Below the pieces are notes generated by a model. It did not search any database. It saw only the letters and a program-made list of their open reading frames with translations, and was not told where the DNA came from. DNA of 5,739 bases from Solirubrobacteraceae bacterium (lineage in GTDB: Bacteria; Actinomycetota; Thermoleophilia; Solirubrobacterales; Solirubrobacteraceae). The DNA lies in contig JAUJME010000111.1 of the NCBI GenBank assembly GCA_030447005.1, forward strand, positions 1 to 5,739, given 5' to 3'. The translations under genes were made by a program, and so were the position numbers. This document shows positions 1 through 5,737 of the stretch, piece after piece (positions within the stretch are counted from its first letter, which is position 1; the number at the start of each line of letters is the position of its first letter).

Positions 1-746
1 AGAAGCGCATCAACCCCTCGACGGGGCGCATGGACCGCAGCGGCGAGAAGAACCTGAACCCGTTCGACACGCACGCCATCGAGGCGGCCATGCAGCTCAA
101 GGAGGGCGGCCAGCTCGGCGTCGACGAGGTCATCGCCGTCACGATGGGCCCCGACTCCGCCATGCGCGCGCTTCACAAGGCCGTCTCGCTCGGCGCCGAC
201 CGCTCCGTGCACCTCTCCGACGAGGCGCTCGCCGGCTCCGACGTCAACGGCACGGGCTACGCGCTCGCCCAGGCGCTCGCCTCCGAGCAGCCCGACCTCG
301 TCCTGCTCGGCCAGCAGTCCGACGACGGCGAGTGCTACACGATCGGCGCCGTGGTGGCCGACCACCTGCAGATGCCGTCGCTCACGCAGGTCATCAAGAT
401 GGACGTGCAGGACGGCGGCCTGCGCTGCGAGCGCCAGGCCGAGTACGGCTACGACACCGTCGACGTCGAGCTGCCCGCCGTCATCTCCGTCGGCGACGCG
501 ATCAACGAGCCGCGCTACCCGTCGCTCAAGGCGATCATGGGCGCCAAGAAGAAGCCCCTCGAGAAGGTCGGCGCCGGCGACGTCGGCATCGCCCCGGACC
601 GCGTCGGCTACGAGAACGCCCGCGCCCGCTGCGGCAACTTCCACGCCCCGCCCGCCAAGTCCGCCGGCCAGATCATCGAGGACGAGGACACGAACGAGAC
701 GGTCGAGAAGATCGTCGCCTGGCTCGACGAGAGGAAGCTGATCTAG
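1..746 (+). CDS. etfB: Electron transfer flavoprotein beta subunit, 5'-partial
   Basis: EtfB pairs with EtfA to form the soluble ETF heterodimer that accepts electrons from acyl-CoA and related dehydrogenases; the beta subunit normally binds AMP. The reading frame is open to the left edge. The first complete codon is at position 3, and bases 3-29 encode KRINPSTGR, a normal continuation of the family. The ATG at 30 is therefore internal, and roughly 10-20 N-terminal residues are missing. Family landmarks are NPFDTHAIEA (about 57-86), the loop starting GQQSDDGE (309-347), LPAVISV followed by NEPRYPSL (about 471-527), and a basic AKKK tail motif (543-554). The conserved recognition-loop Leu (codon 525-527), which docks partner dehydrogenases in mammalian ETF, is kept. 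The loop residues matching human DDDCNQTG read DGECYTIG, and the usual DGG around 441-455 reads EYGY, so the protein is divergent at the nucleotide site. The TAG stop abuts the etfA ATG directly. The assignment is firm; the dehydrogenase partner is unknown. Confidence 0.95.
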   Translation, partial: KRINPSTGRMDRSGEKNLNPFDTHAIEAAMQLKEGGQLGVDEVIAVTMGPDSAMRALHKAVSLGADRSVHLSDEALAGSDVNGTGYALAQALASEQPDLVLLGQQSDDGECYTIGAVVADHLQMPSLTQVIKMDVQDGGLRCERQAEYGYDTVDVELPAVISVGDAINEPRYPSLKAIMGAKKKPLEKVGAGDVGIAPDRVGYENARARCGNFHAPPAKSAGQIIEDEDTNETVEKIVAWLDERKLI

Positions 747-1730
747 ATGGCCGACATCCTGGTCTACGCCCTGCACTACGAGGGGCACTTCAACAAGAAC
801 TCGCTGGGCGCCGTCACCGAGGCCGCCCGGCTCGCGAGCCAGATCGGCGGCGAGGCCCACGCGCTCGTGCTCGGCTCCTCCGCCGAGCTCACCGACGACC
901 TGTGCGGCCAGCTCGGCTCCTACGGCGCGGCGAAGGTCTACCGCGCGGAGGGCCCCGAGGGGCTGGCGCAGCCCGTCGTCGACGCGATGGCCAGGGTCAT
1001 CACCGACAACGGCCACGGCTACGCGCTCTTCGGCGGCGGCCTGCTCGGCTTCGAGATCGGCGCCGGCCTGGTCGCCCGCCTCGACGCGGGCGTGACGATG
1101 GAGGTCACCAACGTCCGCGCCGAGGGCGGCAAGCTCATCGCCGAGCGCCCGATCATCCAGGACTCGAGCATCTCCGACGTGGAGTACCGCTCGTCCGTCG
1201 GCGTGATCATCGGCCGCCTGAACGCCTTCGAGGCCGACGCCAACCTGGGCGCCGGCGCGGCCCCGGTGGAGGACGTGCAGTACGAGCTCTCGCCCTTCTC
1301 GCAGAAGGCGACGATGGTCGCCCGCGGCGAGCAGCGCGGCGCCAACGTCAACATCGAGGACGCCGACATCCTCATCGCCGGCGGTCGCGGCCTCGGCAAG
1401 GCCGAGGGCTTCGAGGCGCTCGAGGAGCTCGCCGGCACGCTCGGCGGCGCCGTCGCGGCCACCCGCGCGGTGGTCGACGCCGGCTGGTACTCCTACTCCG
1501 CCCAGATCGGCCAGACGGGCAAGACCGTCGCGCCGAAGCTCTACCTGGCGGCCGGCATCTCCGGCGCGATCCAGCACAAGGTCGGCATGCAGTCCTCGGA
1601 GAACATCGTGGCGATCAACAAGGACTCGAACGCCCCGATCTTCGAGTTCTCCGACCTGGGGATCATCGGCGACCTCAACAAGATCGTCCCCAAGCTCACC
1701 GAGGCCGTGAAGGCCAAGAAGGGCGGCTGA
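747..1730 (+). CDS. etfA: Electron transfer flavoprotein alpha subunit
   Basis: EtfA (327 aa, near the family norm of about 310-330) carries the FAD through which ETF relays electrons from dehydrogenases to ETF-QO. Residues 1 to about 200 form the alpha/beta N-terminal domain. Residues from about 205 form the FAD-binding domain with nearly all hallmarks: GGRGLG (212-217), TRAVVDAG (239-246, Arg240), GQTGKTVAP (255-263), GISGAIQH (270-277), AINKD (289-293) and LGIIGDL (304-310). FAD binding is therefore expected to be intact. Small departures from consensus are ATR for ASR and SDLG for ADYG. The ATG follows the etfB stop with no spacer. A purine-rich GAGAGGAAG (729-737) inside the end of etfB can serve as ribosome binding site, so translation is probably coupled. 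The start is supported by the typical N-terminus MADILVYALH. The cytoplasmic location and operon role are inferred from family and context. Confidence 0.97.
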   Translation: MADILVYALHYEGHFNKNSLGAVTEAARLASQIGGEAHALVLGSSAELTDDLCGQLGSYGAAKVYRAEGPEGLAQPVVDAMARVITDNGHGYALFGGGLLGFEIGAGLVARLDAGVTMEVTNVRAEGGKLIAERPIIQDSSISDVEYRSSVGVIIGRLNAFEADANLGAGAAPVEDVQYELSPFSQKATMVARGEQRGANVNIEDADILIAGGRGLGKAEGFEALEELAGTLGGAVAATRAVVDAGWYSYSAQIGQTGKTVAPKLYLAAGISGAIQHKVGMQSSENIVAINKDSNAPIFEFSDLGIIGDLNKIVPKLTEAVKAKKGG

Positions 1731-1737
1731 GCGACCC

Positions 1738-3480
1738 ATGGCCGGAGCCAACGGCAACGGCGCGCACCACGCGCCGATCGACTTCCCGCCGCCGGTCGAC
1801 GTCCAGCGTGAGTTCATCAAGCGCGAGCTCGACGACGAGGACGAGCGGATCGAGGTCGGCGTCGCGATCGTCGGCGGCGGCACGGCCGGCCTCGCGTGCG
1901 CCAACCGGCTGCTCCAGCTGCTCGCCGACGACGAGGAGACGCTCGAGCGCCTCGGCGAGGTGCCGGTGGCGGTCATCGAGAAGGCCAAGACCTGCGGCGG
2001 GCACAACCTGTCGGGCGCGGTCATGCGCCCGGCGGCCCTGCAGGAGCTCTACCCGGACATGACGCGGGAGCAGTGGCGGGAGGAGGGCTTCGCCTTCGGC
2101 GAGGTCGTCAAGGAGTCCGTCTACATGCTTCCCAACGGCAAGGCGAAGCTGAAGATCCCGACGCCGCCGCCGTTCAAGAACCACGGCAACGAGGTCGTGT
2201 CGGTGGCCGCGCTCGCGCGCTTCCAGCAGCGGACGGCCGAGGAGGCCGGCGCCTACGTGCTCACGGAGACGTCGGCCAGCCAGCTGCTCGTCGAGGACGG
2301 CCGCGTCGTCGGCGTGCGCACCGGGGACAAGGGCCGCGACCGCGAGGGCGAGCCGAAGGGCAACTTCGAGCCCGGCACGGACATGACCGCCCAGGCGGTC
2401 GTGCTCGCCGAGGGCTGCTGGGGCCACCTCACCGGCGCGGCGATCAAGGAGTTCGAGCTCGGCAAGGGCAACGAGCCGCAGGTCTGGGAGCTCGGGGTCA
2501 AGGAGGTCTGGAAGGTCCCCAAGCCGCTGGACCGCATCATCCACACCATCGGGCCCTGGCCGCTCAAGCTCTCGAGCAAGTACGGCCAGATCGGCGGCAC
2601 CTGGCTCTACCCGATGAAGGACGAGAAGACGGGCGACGACCTCGTGTCGATCGGCTTCGTGATCGACCTCGAGTACGCCGACGCCACCACCTCGGCCCAC
2701 GACCTGCTCCAGCTCTTCAAGCTGCACCCGCTGGTCAAGGGCATCCTCGAGGGCGGCGAGCGCGTGGCCTGGGGCGCCAAGGCGCTGCCGGCCGGCGGCT
2801 ACTGGTCGATGCCCAAGCTCTCCATGCCCGGCGCGCTGCTCGTGGGCGACGCGGGCGGGATGGTCGACACGGTCGCGCTCAAGGGCGTGCACCACTCGAT
2901 CAGGTCGGGCCACCTCGCCGCCGAGGCGATCTACGCGTCGCTGAAGGCGGGGTCCTCGGACTTCTCCTCCTACGAGACGGCCATCGAAGAGTCGTCGGTC
3001 GGCAAGGAGCTCTACCAGGTCCGCAACACGCGCCAGCCGTTCCAGAAGGGCTTCATCCAGGGCGGCCCCATCGTCAACCTGAGCATCGTGACGAAGGGCA
3101 AGCTCCCGCCGGGGCGCTGGTCGTGGCACCGCAACGACGCGCGCGAGATGTTCATCGGCGACACCGCGAAGAAGTATCCGAAGCCCGACGGCAAGTACAC
3201 GTTCGACAAGCTCTCGAGCGTCTTCATCACCGGCAACGCGACGCGCGACGACGCCCCGAACCACATCCGGGTGCAGAAGCGCGTGCCGCGGGTGGTCGCC
3301 GAGACGTGGCAGTACATGTGCCCGGCCGGCGTGTACGAGATCCCCGAGGACGCCGAGGGCGACCACGTCGACGTGACGGTCAACTACACCAACTGCGTGC
3401 AGTGCGGCGCGATCACCGCCAAGGGCGGTCGCCTGACGACCCCCGAGGGCGGCGACGGCCCGCTCTACCAGATCACCTAG
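1738..3480 (+). CDS. etfD: Electron transfer flavoprotein-quinone oxidoreductase (ETF-QO) with an atypical Fe-S domain
   Basis: ETF-QO oxidises reduced ETF and passes the electrons to membrane quinone, most likely menaquinone in an actinobacterium. The 580-aa protein contains a Rossmann FAD motif GGGTAG (46-51), an EK...GGHNLSGAV stretch (81-95), the central segment GGTWLYPM (286-293) and LEGGERVAWGAKALPAGG (337-354). After these come a second FAD region, GDAGG (370-374), and KGVHHSIRSGHLAAE (382-396). The C-terminal ferredoxin-like domain (about 485-580) has CPAGVYE (528-534) and a PEGGDGP ending (569-575). Three cluster cysteines are visible (C528, C553, C556) at exactly the human spacing, but the position of the fourth is Ile559. 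An N-terminal extension of about 38 residues, rich in Asp and Glu, precedes the FAD fold. No other ATG, GTG or TTG lies in frame before the FAD motif, so the start is secure. Its ribosome binding site is weak (GAAGGG at 1718-1723, 14 nt from the ATG), so it probably depends on translation of etfA, 7 nt upstream. Because the ferredoxin domain is fused, it is not a FixC/FixX pair. Confidence 0.93.
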   Translation: MAGANGNGAHHAPIDFPPPVDVQREFIKRELDDEDERIEVGVAIVGGGTAGLACANRLLQLLADDEETLERLGEVPVAVIEKAKTCGGHNLSGAVMRPAALQELYPDMTREQWREEGFAFGEVVKESVYMLPNGKAKLKIPTPPPFKNHGNEVVSVAALARFQQRTAEEAGAYVLTETSASQLLVEDGRVVGVRTGDKGRDREGEPKGNFEPGTDMTAQAVVLAEGCWGHLTGAAIKEFELGKGNEPQVWELGVKEVWKVPKPLDRIIHTIGPWPLKLSSKYGQIGGTWLYPMKDEKTGDDLVSIGFVIDLEYADATTSAHDLLQLFKLHPLVKGILEGGERVAWGAKALPAGGYWSMPKLSMPGALLVGDAGGMVDTVALKGVHHSIRSGHLAAEAIYASLKAGSSDFSSYETAIEESSVGKELYQVRNTRQPFQKGFIQGGPIVNLSIVTKGKLPPGRWSWHRNDAREMFIGDTAKKYPKPDGKYTFDKLSSVFITGNATRDDAPNHIRVQKRVPRVVAETWQYMCPAGVYEIPEDAEGDHVDVTVNYTNCVQCGAITAKGGRLTTPEGGDGPLYQIT

Positions 3481-3485
3481 CAGGG

Positions 3486-3501
3486 CCTCGCGTTCGCGAG
3501 G
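3486..3501 (+). repeat. Short hairpin just after the etfD stop
   Basis: CCTCGC (3486-3491) pairs with GCGAGG (3496-3501) around the four-base loop GTTC. It starts 5 nt after the etfD stop and lies immediately before a stronger hairpin. It could help protect the 3' end of the etf mRNA or add to termination. A 6-bp stem in DNA this GC-rich may also be chance. Confidence 0.35.
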
Positions 3502-3510
3502 GAACGTCGG

Positions 3511-3541
3511 GGCCGCCCGGGTTGTCGAAACTCGGGCGGCC
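3511..3541 (+). terminator. Probable terminator of the etfB-etfA-etfD operon
   Basis: GGCCGCCCG (3511-3519) is the exact complement of CGGGCGGCC (3533-3541). The stem extends inward through a G-T pair and three further pairs to give 13 bp with a five-base loop GTCGA (3524-3528). It lies 30 nt past the etfD stop. It is followed by TTCGCGCGTTGG, not a long T run. This is common for terminators in very GC-rich actinobacteria, so termination may be incomplete. Confidence 0.7.
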
Positions 3542-3551
3542 TTCGCGCGTT

Positions 3552-3557
3552 GGGGGA
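3552..3557 (+). promoter_or_regulatory. Ribosome binding site deciding the GTG start at 3561
   Basis: GGGGGA lies 3 nt before the GTG at 3561. The spacing is tight, but this is the only start that gives a signal peptide. Only 19 nt separate the preceding hairpin from the GTG, so no ordinary promoter fits between them. Confidence 0.45.
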
Positions 3558-3560
3558 TCC

Positions 3561-4331
3561 GTGAAGCGAAGCGCGATCCTCCCTGCCCTCCTGCCGGCGC
3601 TGCTCGCGGCCGCCGCGCCCGCGGCGGCCTCCGCCGCCGCCAAGCCGCGGGCCGCCGCCGCCGTCACGGAGTGCCGCAGCGCGCTCGTCCAGGCCGAGCG
3701 CGCGATGGTCGTCCAGGGGCGGATGGCGTCGGTGCGCGGTACCGCGCGGATGCAGATCCGCTTCGACCTCCAGGCGCGCGTGCCCGGCAGGCCGCGGTGG
3801 ACGAGGCTCGCCGCGCCCGGCTTCGCCACCTGGTATTCGTCGGAGGGCGCGCCGGGCCGCTTCGTCTTCTCGAAGCGCGTCGAGAACCTGACCGCTCCCT
3901 CGACGTTCCGGATGGTCGTCCGCTTCCGCTGGCTCGACGCCGACGGCCGGCGGATCGCCGTCGCGCGCCGGGTGTCGCGCGGCTGTCGCCAGGCCGACCT
4001 GCGCCCGGACCTCGAGCCGCGCCGGGTGACCGTGGCCACCGGCCCGACGCCGGAGGAGCGCCTCTACGTCGTGCCCGTCCGCAACTCGGGCCGCTCGGCC
4101 GCCGGGCCGTTCTCCGTGACCCTCACCATCGGCGGTGTCGCGCAGCCCGCCGAGGCGGTCACCGGCCTCGAGCCGGGCGAGGTGCGTGAGCTCCAGATCG
4201 TCGCGCCGGCCTGCCGGCCGGGCGCCGTGATCGGGGTGCGGGTGGACGCGGACAGCACCGTCGACGAGTCCGACGAGGCCGACGACGAGCTGCTGCGGTC
4301 CTGCCCGGGCGGCAAGGCGGGCAAGCCCTAG
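3561..4331 (+). CDS. Secreted CARDB-domain protein of unknown function
   Basis: This is a 256-aa exported protein. The GTG start gives a signal peptide: basic MKR, a hydrophobic Leu/Ala core, and a likely cleavage after A-S-A at residue 25. Residues about 32-142 form a beta-rich module running from C38 (TECRSAL) to C142 (SRGCRQ), with MQIRFDL (64-70) and MVVRFRW (118-124). I recall similar modules in Thermoleophilia proteins. Residues about 145-247 look like a CARDB domain, an Ig-like fold of cell-surface proteins: DLRPDLEP (146-153), VPVRNSG (171-177), GLEPGE (202-207) and the typical ending VDADSTVDESDEADDE (228-243). Four cysteines remain after cleavage (38, 142, 218, 248) and could form disulfides. 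There is no sortase motif, lipobox or C-terminal membrane helix, so it is probably released or loosely held. The frame stays open far upstream through etfD, but protein-like sequence starts only here. No substrate or partner can be inferred. Confidence 0.82.
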   Translation: MKRSAILPALLPALLAAAAPAAASAAAKPRAAAAVTECRSALVQAERAMVVQGRMASVRGTARMQIRFDLQARVPGRPRWTRLAAPGFATWYSSEGAPGRFVFSKRVENLTAPSTFRMVVRFRWLDADGRRIAVARRVSRGCRQADLRPDLEPRRVTVATGPTPEERLYVVPVRNSGRSAAGPFSVTLTIGGVAQPAEAVTGLEPGEVRELQIVAPACRPGAVIGVRVDADSTVDESDEADDELLRSCPGGKAGKP

Positions 4332-5431
4332 GCGGTCAGGACGGGCCGGTCCGGCACGTCGGGGCCGGCGATCGGGGCGGAACCGGCGACCTCGACGCGG
4401 TTCCGGCCCCGGGCCTTCGCGCGGTACATCGCGGCGTCGGCATCGCGGAGGAGGTCTTCCACCCGTTCGCCGCCGCGGGCGACGGCGATCCCGATCGAAG
4501 CGCGGAGTGCGACCCGCCGCGCATCGAGCTCGATCGGTAGCGCGACGGCCGCGGCGATCCGCTGGGCGAGCAGCAGGAAGTCGCCCTCGGACGTCAGGTC
4601 CTCGGAGAGCACCGTGAACTCGTCGCCGCCGAAGCGCGCGACGGTGTCCTTGGTGCGGACGACCGCCTCGAGCCGGGCGGCGATCTCGTTGAGGACTCGG
4701 TCACCGGCCTGGTGGCCGAGCGAGTCGTTGACCGCCTTGAAGTGGTCGAGGTCGATGAACAGGACGGCGGTGCCGGTCGGGTTGCGCTGCCTGCGCGCGA
4801 GCGCGATGGCGAGGCGGTCCGCGAACAGCGTCCGGTTGGGCAGCCCGGTCAGCGGGTCGCGCAGCGCCCGGGCGCGGGTTCGCTCGTTGAGCCGCCAGTT
4901 GGTCACGGCGGCCACTCCCGCACAGAGGATGAAGAACCCGTGGACCAGCGCCCAGGCCCAGGGCTGCGACGACGCCGCGGCGTGGTCGAAGGTGCTCCGG
5001 GGATCCACGGCGCCCATGACGCCGTGGTGGAGCACCACGTACGCGAACGCCAGGCCGAAGGGGATCCAGTCCTCGTACATGGCGAGGACCGTGACCATCA
5101 CGAAGAACAGGAAGTGCGCCTCGATCCGCCCTTGCCAGACGTGCACGAGCACCGCCGAGGCCGTCATGAGGCCGATCGCGACCGCCGCCGAGGCGACCCG
5201 CGGCCTGCGCCGGGCCGCGGCCGCGGCGAGCGGGAAGGCGGCGACCAGCGCCCCCTCGACCAGGGCGTGCAGCGGCGAGGCGCCCTGCGTGAGGGCGAAG
5301 GCGACGAGTCCGGCCACGAGCGCCCAGAGCAGGCCGAGCAGCGCCCCGTGGCGCCGCTCCCACTCCTCGGGGGGCAGCGTCCGGCCATGTGGGAGGAGGC
5401 CGGCGAGGCGCCGCTGAAGATCGCGTGGCAT
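4328..5431 (-). CDS. Multi-pass membrane diguanylate cyclase (GGDEF)
   Basis: This 367-aa protein makes cyclic di-GMP from two GTP, presumably under control of a membrane sensor. Residues about 30-176 are largely hydrophobic, with roughly six possible helices (30-48, 56-73, 78-97, 106-119, 122-139, 157-176). They contain AHFLFF (105-110), YEDW (119-122), LHHGVMGAVDP (134-144) and a further His150. I have seen this pattern upstream of GGDEF domains in other actinobacteria but cannot name it. A short linker leads into the GGDEF domain (about 190-347). That domain begins DPLTGLPNR (192-200) and has the metal site FIDLDHFKAVND (225-236, Asp227), the signature GGDEF (268-272) and the product-inhibition motif RTKD (259-262), five residues before it. 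All catalytic landmarks are present, so it should be active and feedback-inhibited. No EAL domain follows. AAGAGG (5437-5442) lies 5 nt before the ATG. The stop overlaps the convergent CARDB gene by 4 bp. Confidence 0.93.
   Translation of the reverse strand: MPRDLQRRLAGLLPHGRTLPPEEWERRHGALLGLLWALVAGLVAFALTQGASPLHALVEGALVAAFPLAAAAARRRPRVASAAVAIGLMTASAVLVHVWQGRIEAHFLFFVMVTVLAMYEDWIPFGLAFAYVVLHHGVMGAVDPRSTFDHAAASSQPWAWALVHGFFILCAGVAAVTNWRLNERTRARALRDPLTGLPNRTLFADRLAIALARRQRNPTGTAVLFIDLDHFKAVNDSLGHQAGDRVLNEIAARLEAVVRTKDTVARFGGDEFTVLSEDLTSEGDFLLLAQRIAAAVALPIELDARRVALRASIGIAVARGGERVEDLLRDADAAMYRAKARGRNRVEVAGSAPIAGPDVPDRPVLTA
4374..4410 (+). terminator. Candidate terminator of the CARDB gene, inside the opposing cyclase gene
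   Basis: GGGGC-GGAACCG (4374-4385) pairs with CGGTTCC-G-GCCCC (4398-4410), giving 12 bp with one bulged G (4405) and a 12-nt loop. It begins 42 nt past the CARDB stop, a usual distance for a terminator. On the other strand it encodes the region around NRVEVAGSAP near the cyclase C-terminus. There is no T tract, and the DNA is GC-rich enough for chance pairing, so this is tentative. Confidence 0.3.
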
Positions 5432-5436
5432 GGCTG

Positions 5437-5442
5437 CCTCTT
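5437..5442 (-). promoter_or_regulatory. Ribosome binding site of the diguanylate cyclase gene
   Basis: On the minus strand AAGAGG is followed by five bases and then the ATG at 5431. This good purine-rich match and spacing support the chosen start. The family-like N-terminal stretch WERRHGALLGLLW (24-36) lies downstream of it. Confidence 0.6.
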
Positions 5443-5468
5443 AATCGACCTGCGGGCCTCTCGCTTGA
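5442..5468 (-). promoter_or_regulatory. Possible sigma-28/WhiG-type promoter for the cyclase gene
   Basis: On the minus strand TCAA (5468-5465), a spacer of exactly 15 nt and GTCGATTA (5449-5442) resemble the FliA/WhiG consensus TAAA-N15-GCCGATAA, with 3/4 and 6/8 matches. Transcription would start around 5435, after the ribosome binding site, leaving a leader of only a few bases. That conflict makes this a weak call. Confidence 0.2.
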
Positions 5469-5506
5469 CCGGTATCCGGAGCGGCGGCGCGGCAGATTCA
5501 CGCGGC

Positions 5507-5512
5507 TAGACT
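5507..5512 (+). promoter_or_regulatory. Possible -10 element for rpmE
   Basis: TAGACT fits the actinobacterial TANNNT pattern, but no -35 lies at a normal distance. The nearest TTGACC (5465-5470) is 36 nt away. A start from this element would fall at about 5518-5520 and give an almost leaderless rpmE mRNA, bypassing the ribosome binding site at 5513-5516. Promoter assignment is uncertain. Confidence 0.2.
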
Positions 5513-5516
5513 GGAG
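5513..5516 (+). promoter_or_regulatory. Ribosome binding site of rpmE
   Basis: GGAG lies five bases before the ATG at 5522, at a normal spacing. It fixes the rpmE start together with the family-typical N-terminus MKTDIHPEY. Confidence 0.6.
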
Positions 5517-5521
5517 CGACC

Positions 5522-5737
5522 ATGAAGACCGACATCCATCCCGAGTACGTCGAGGCGCACGTCCGCTGCACGTGCGGCAACCAGTTCACGACGCGCTCCA
5601 CCGAGGCGCAGATCAACGTCGAGATCTGCTCCAACTGCCACCCGTTCTACACGGGCAAGCAGAAGCTGGTGGACACGGGCGGCCGCGTCGAGCGCTTCCA
5701 GCGCCGCGCCGCCAAGCGCGCCCGCGGCGAGCGCTAG
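5522..5737 (+). CDS. rpmE: 50S ribosomal protein bL31, zinc-binding form
   Basis: bL31 is a small protein of the large ribosomal subunit that helps bridge it to the 30S subunit. The 71-aa length matches the family. MKTDIHP at the N-terminus and the signature [21 protein letters not shown] region (39-59) are diagnostic. Four cysteines, C16 and C18 (CTCGN) plus C36 and C39 (CSNC), make this the zinc-containing C+ form; zinc-free paralogues expressed under zinc limitation lack them. The C-terminal tail (60-71) is strongly basic, as expected for rRNA contact. The gene starts a new plus-strand unit, divergent from the cyclase gene with 90 bp between the two starts. In many actinobacteria rpmE is followed by prfA and prmC; that would lie past the window edge and cannot be checked here. 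Confidence 0.97.
   Translation: MKTDIHPEYVEAHVRCTCGNQFTTRSTEAQINVEICSNCHPFYTGKQKLVDTGGRVERFQRRAAKRARGER

Noticed and set aside
30..32. ATG at 30 as the etfB start
   Set aside because: Bases 3-29 in the same frame encode KRINPSTGR, the expected EtfB continuation, so the true start is left of the window.
332..2062. Long plus-strand open frame (576 codons) across etfB, etfA and the etfD start
   Set aside because: Its translation is an Arg/Gly/Ala-rich low-complexity product typical of an out-of-frame reading of GC-rich genes, and it overlaps three well-supported genes.
1696..3366. Long minus-strand open frame (556 codons) opposite etfD
   Set aside because: It is rich in Arg, Leu, Val and Ala with no recognisable motif. 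It is an antisense shadow caused by G/C at third codon positions of etfD.
1896..3560. Upstream extension of the CARDB frame through etfD, which would give an 811-aa fusion
   Set aside because: The upstream part is a low-complexity shadow of etfD. Protein-like sequence begins only at the GTG at 3561, where a signal peptide and a ribosome binding site coincide.
4250..4331. Cell-wall anchor or C-terminal membrane helix on the CARDB protein
   Set aside because: The protein ends in a short hydrophilic Gly/Lys tail with no LPXTG-like motif and no hydrophobic segment.
4614..5509. Plus-strand open frames opposite the diguanylate cyclase gene
   Set aside because: They show no family motifs and lie opposite a gene with complete GGDEF, RxxD and membrane segments, so they are antisense shadows.
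5465..5512. TTGACC (5465-5470) paired with TAGACT (5507-5512) as an rpmE promoter
   Set aside because: The 36-nt spacer is about twice the normal 16-19 nt, so the two elements cannot work as one standard promoter.
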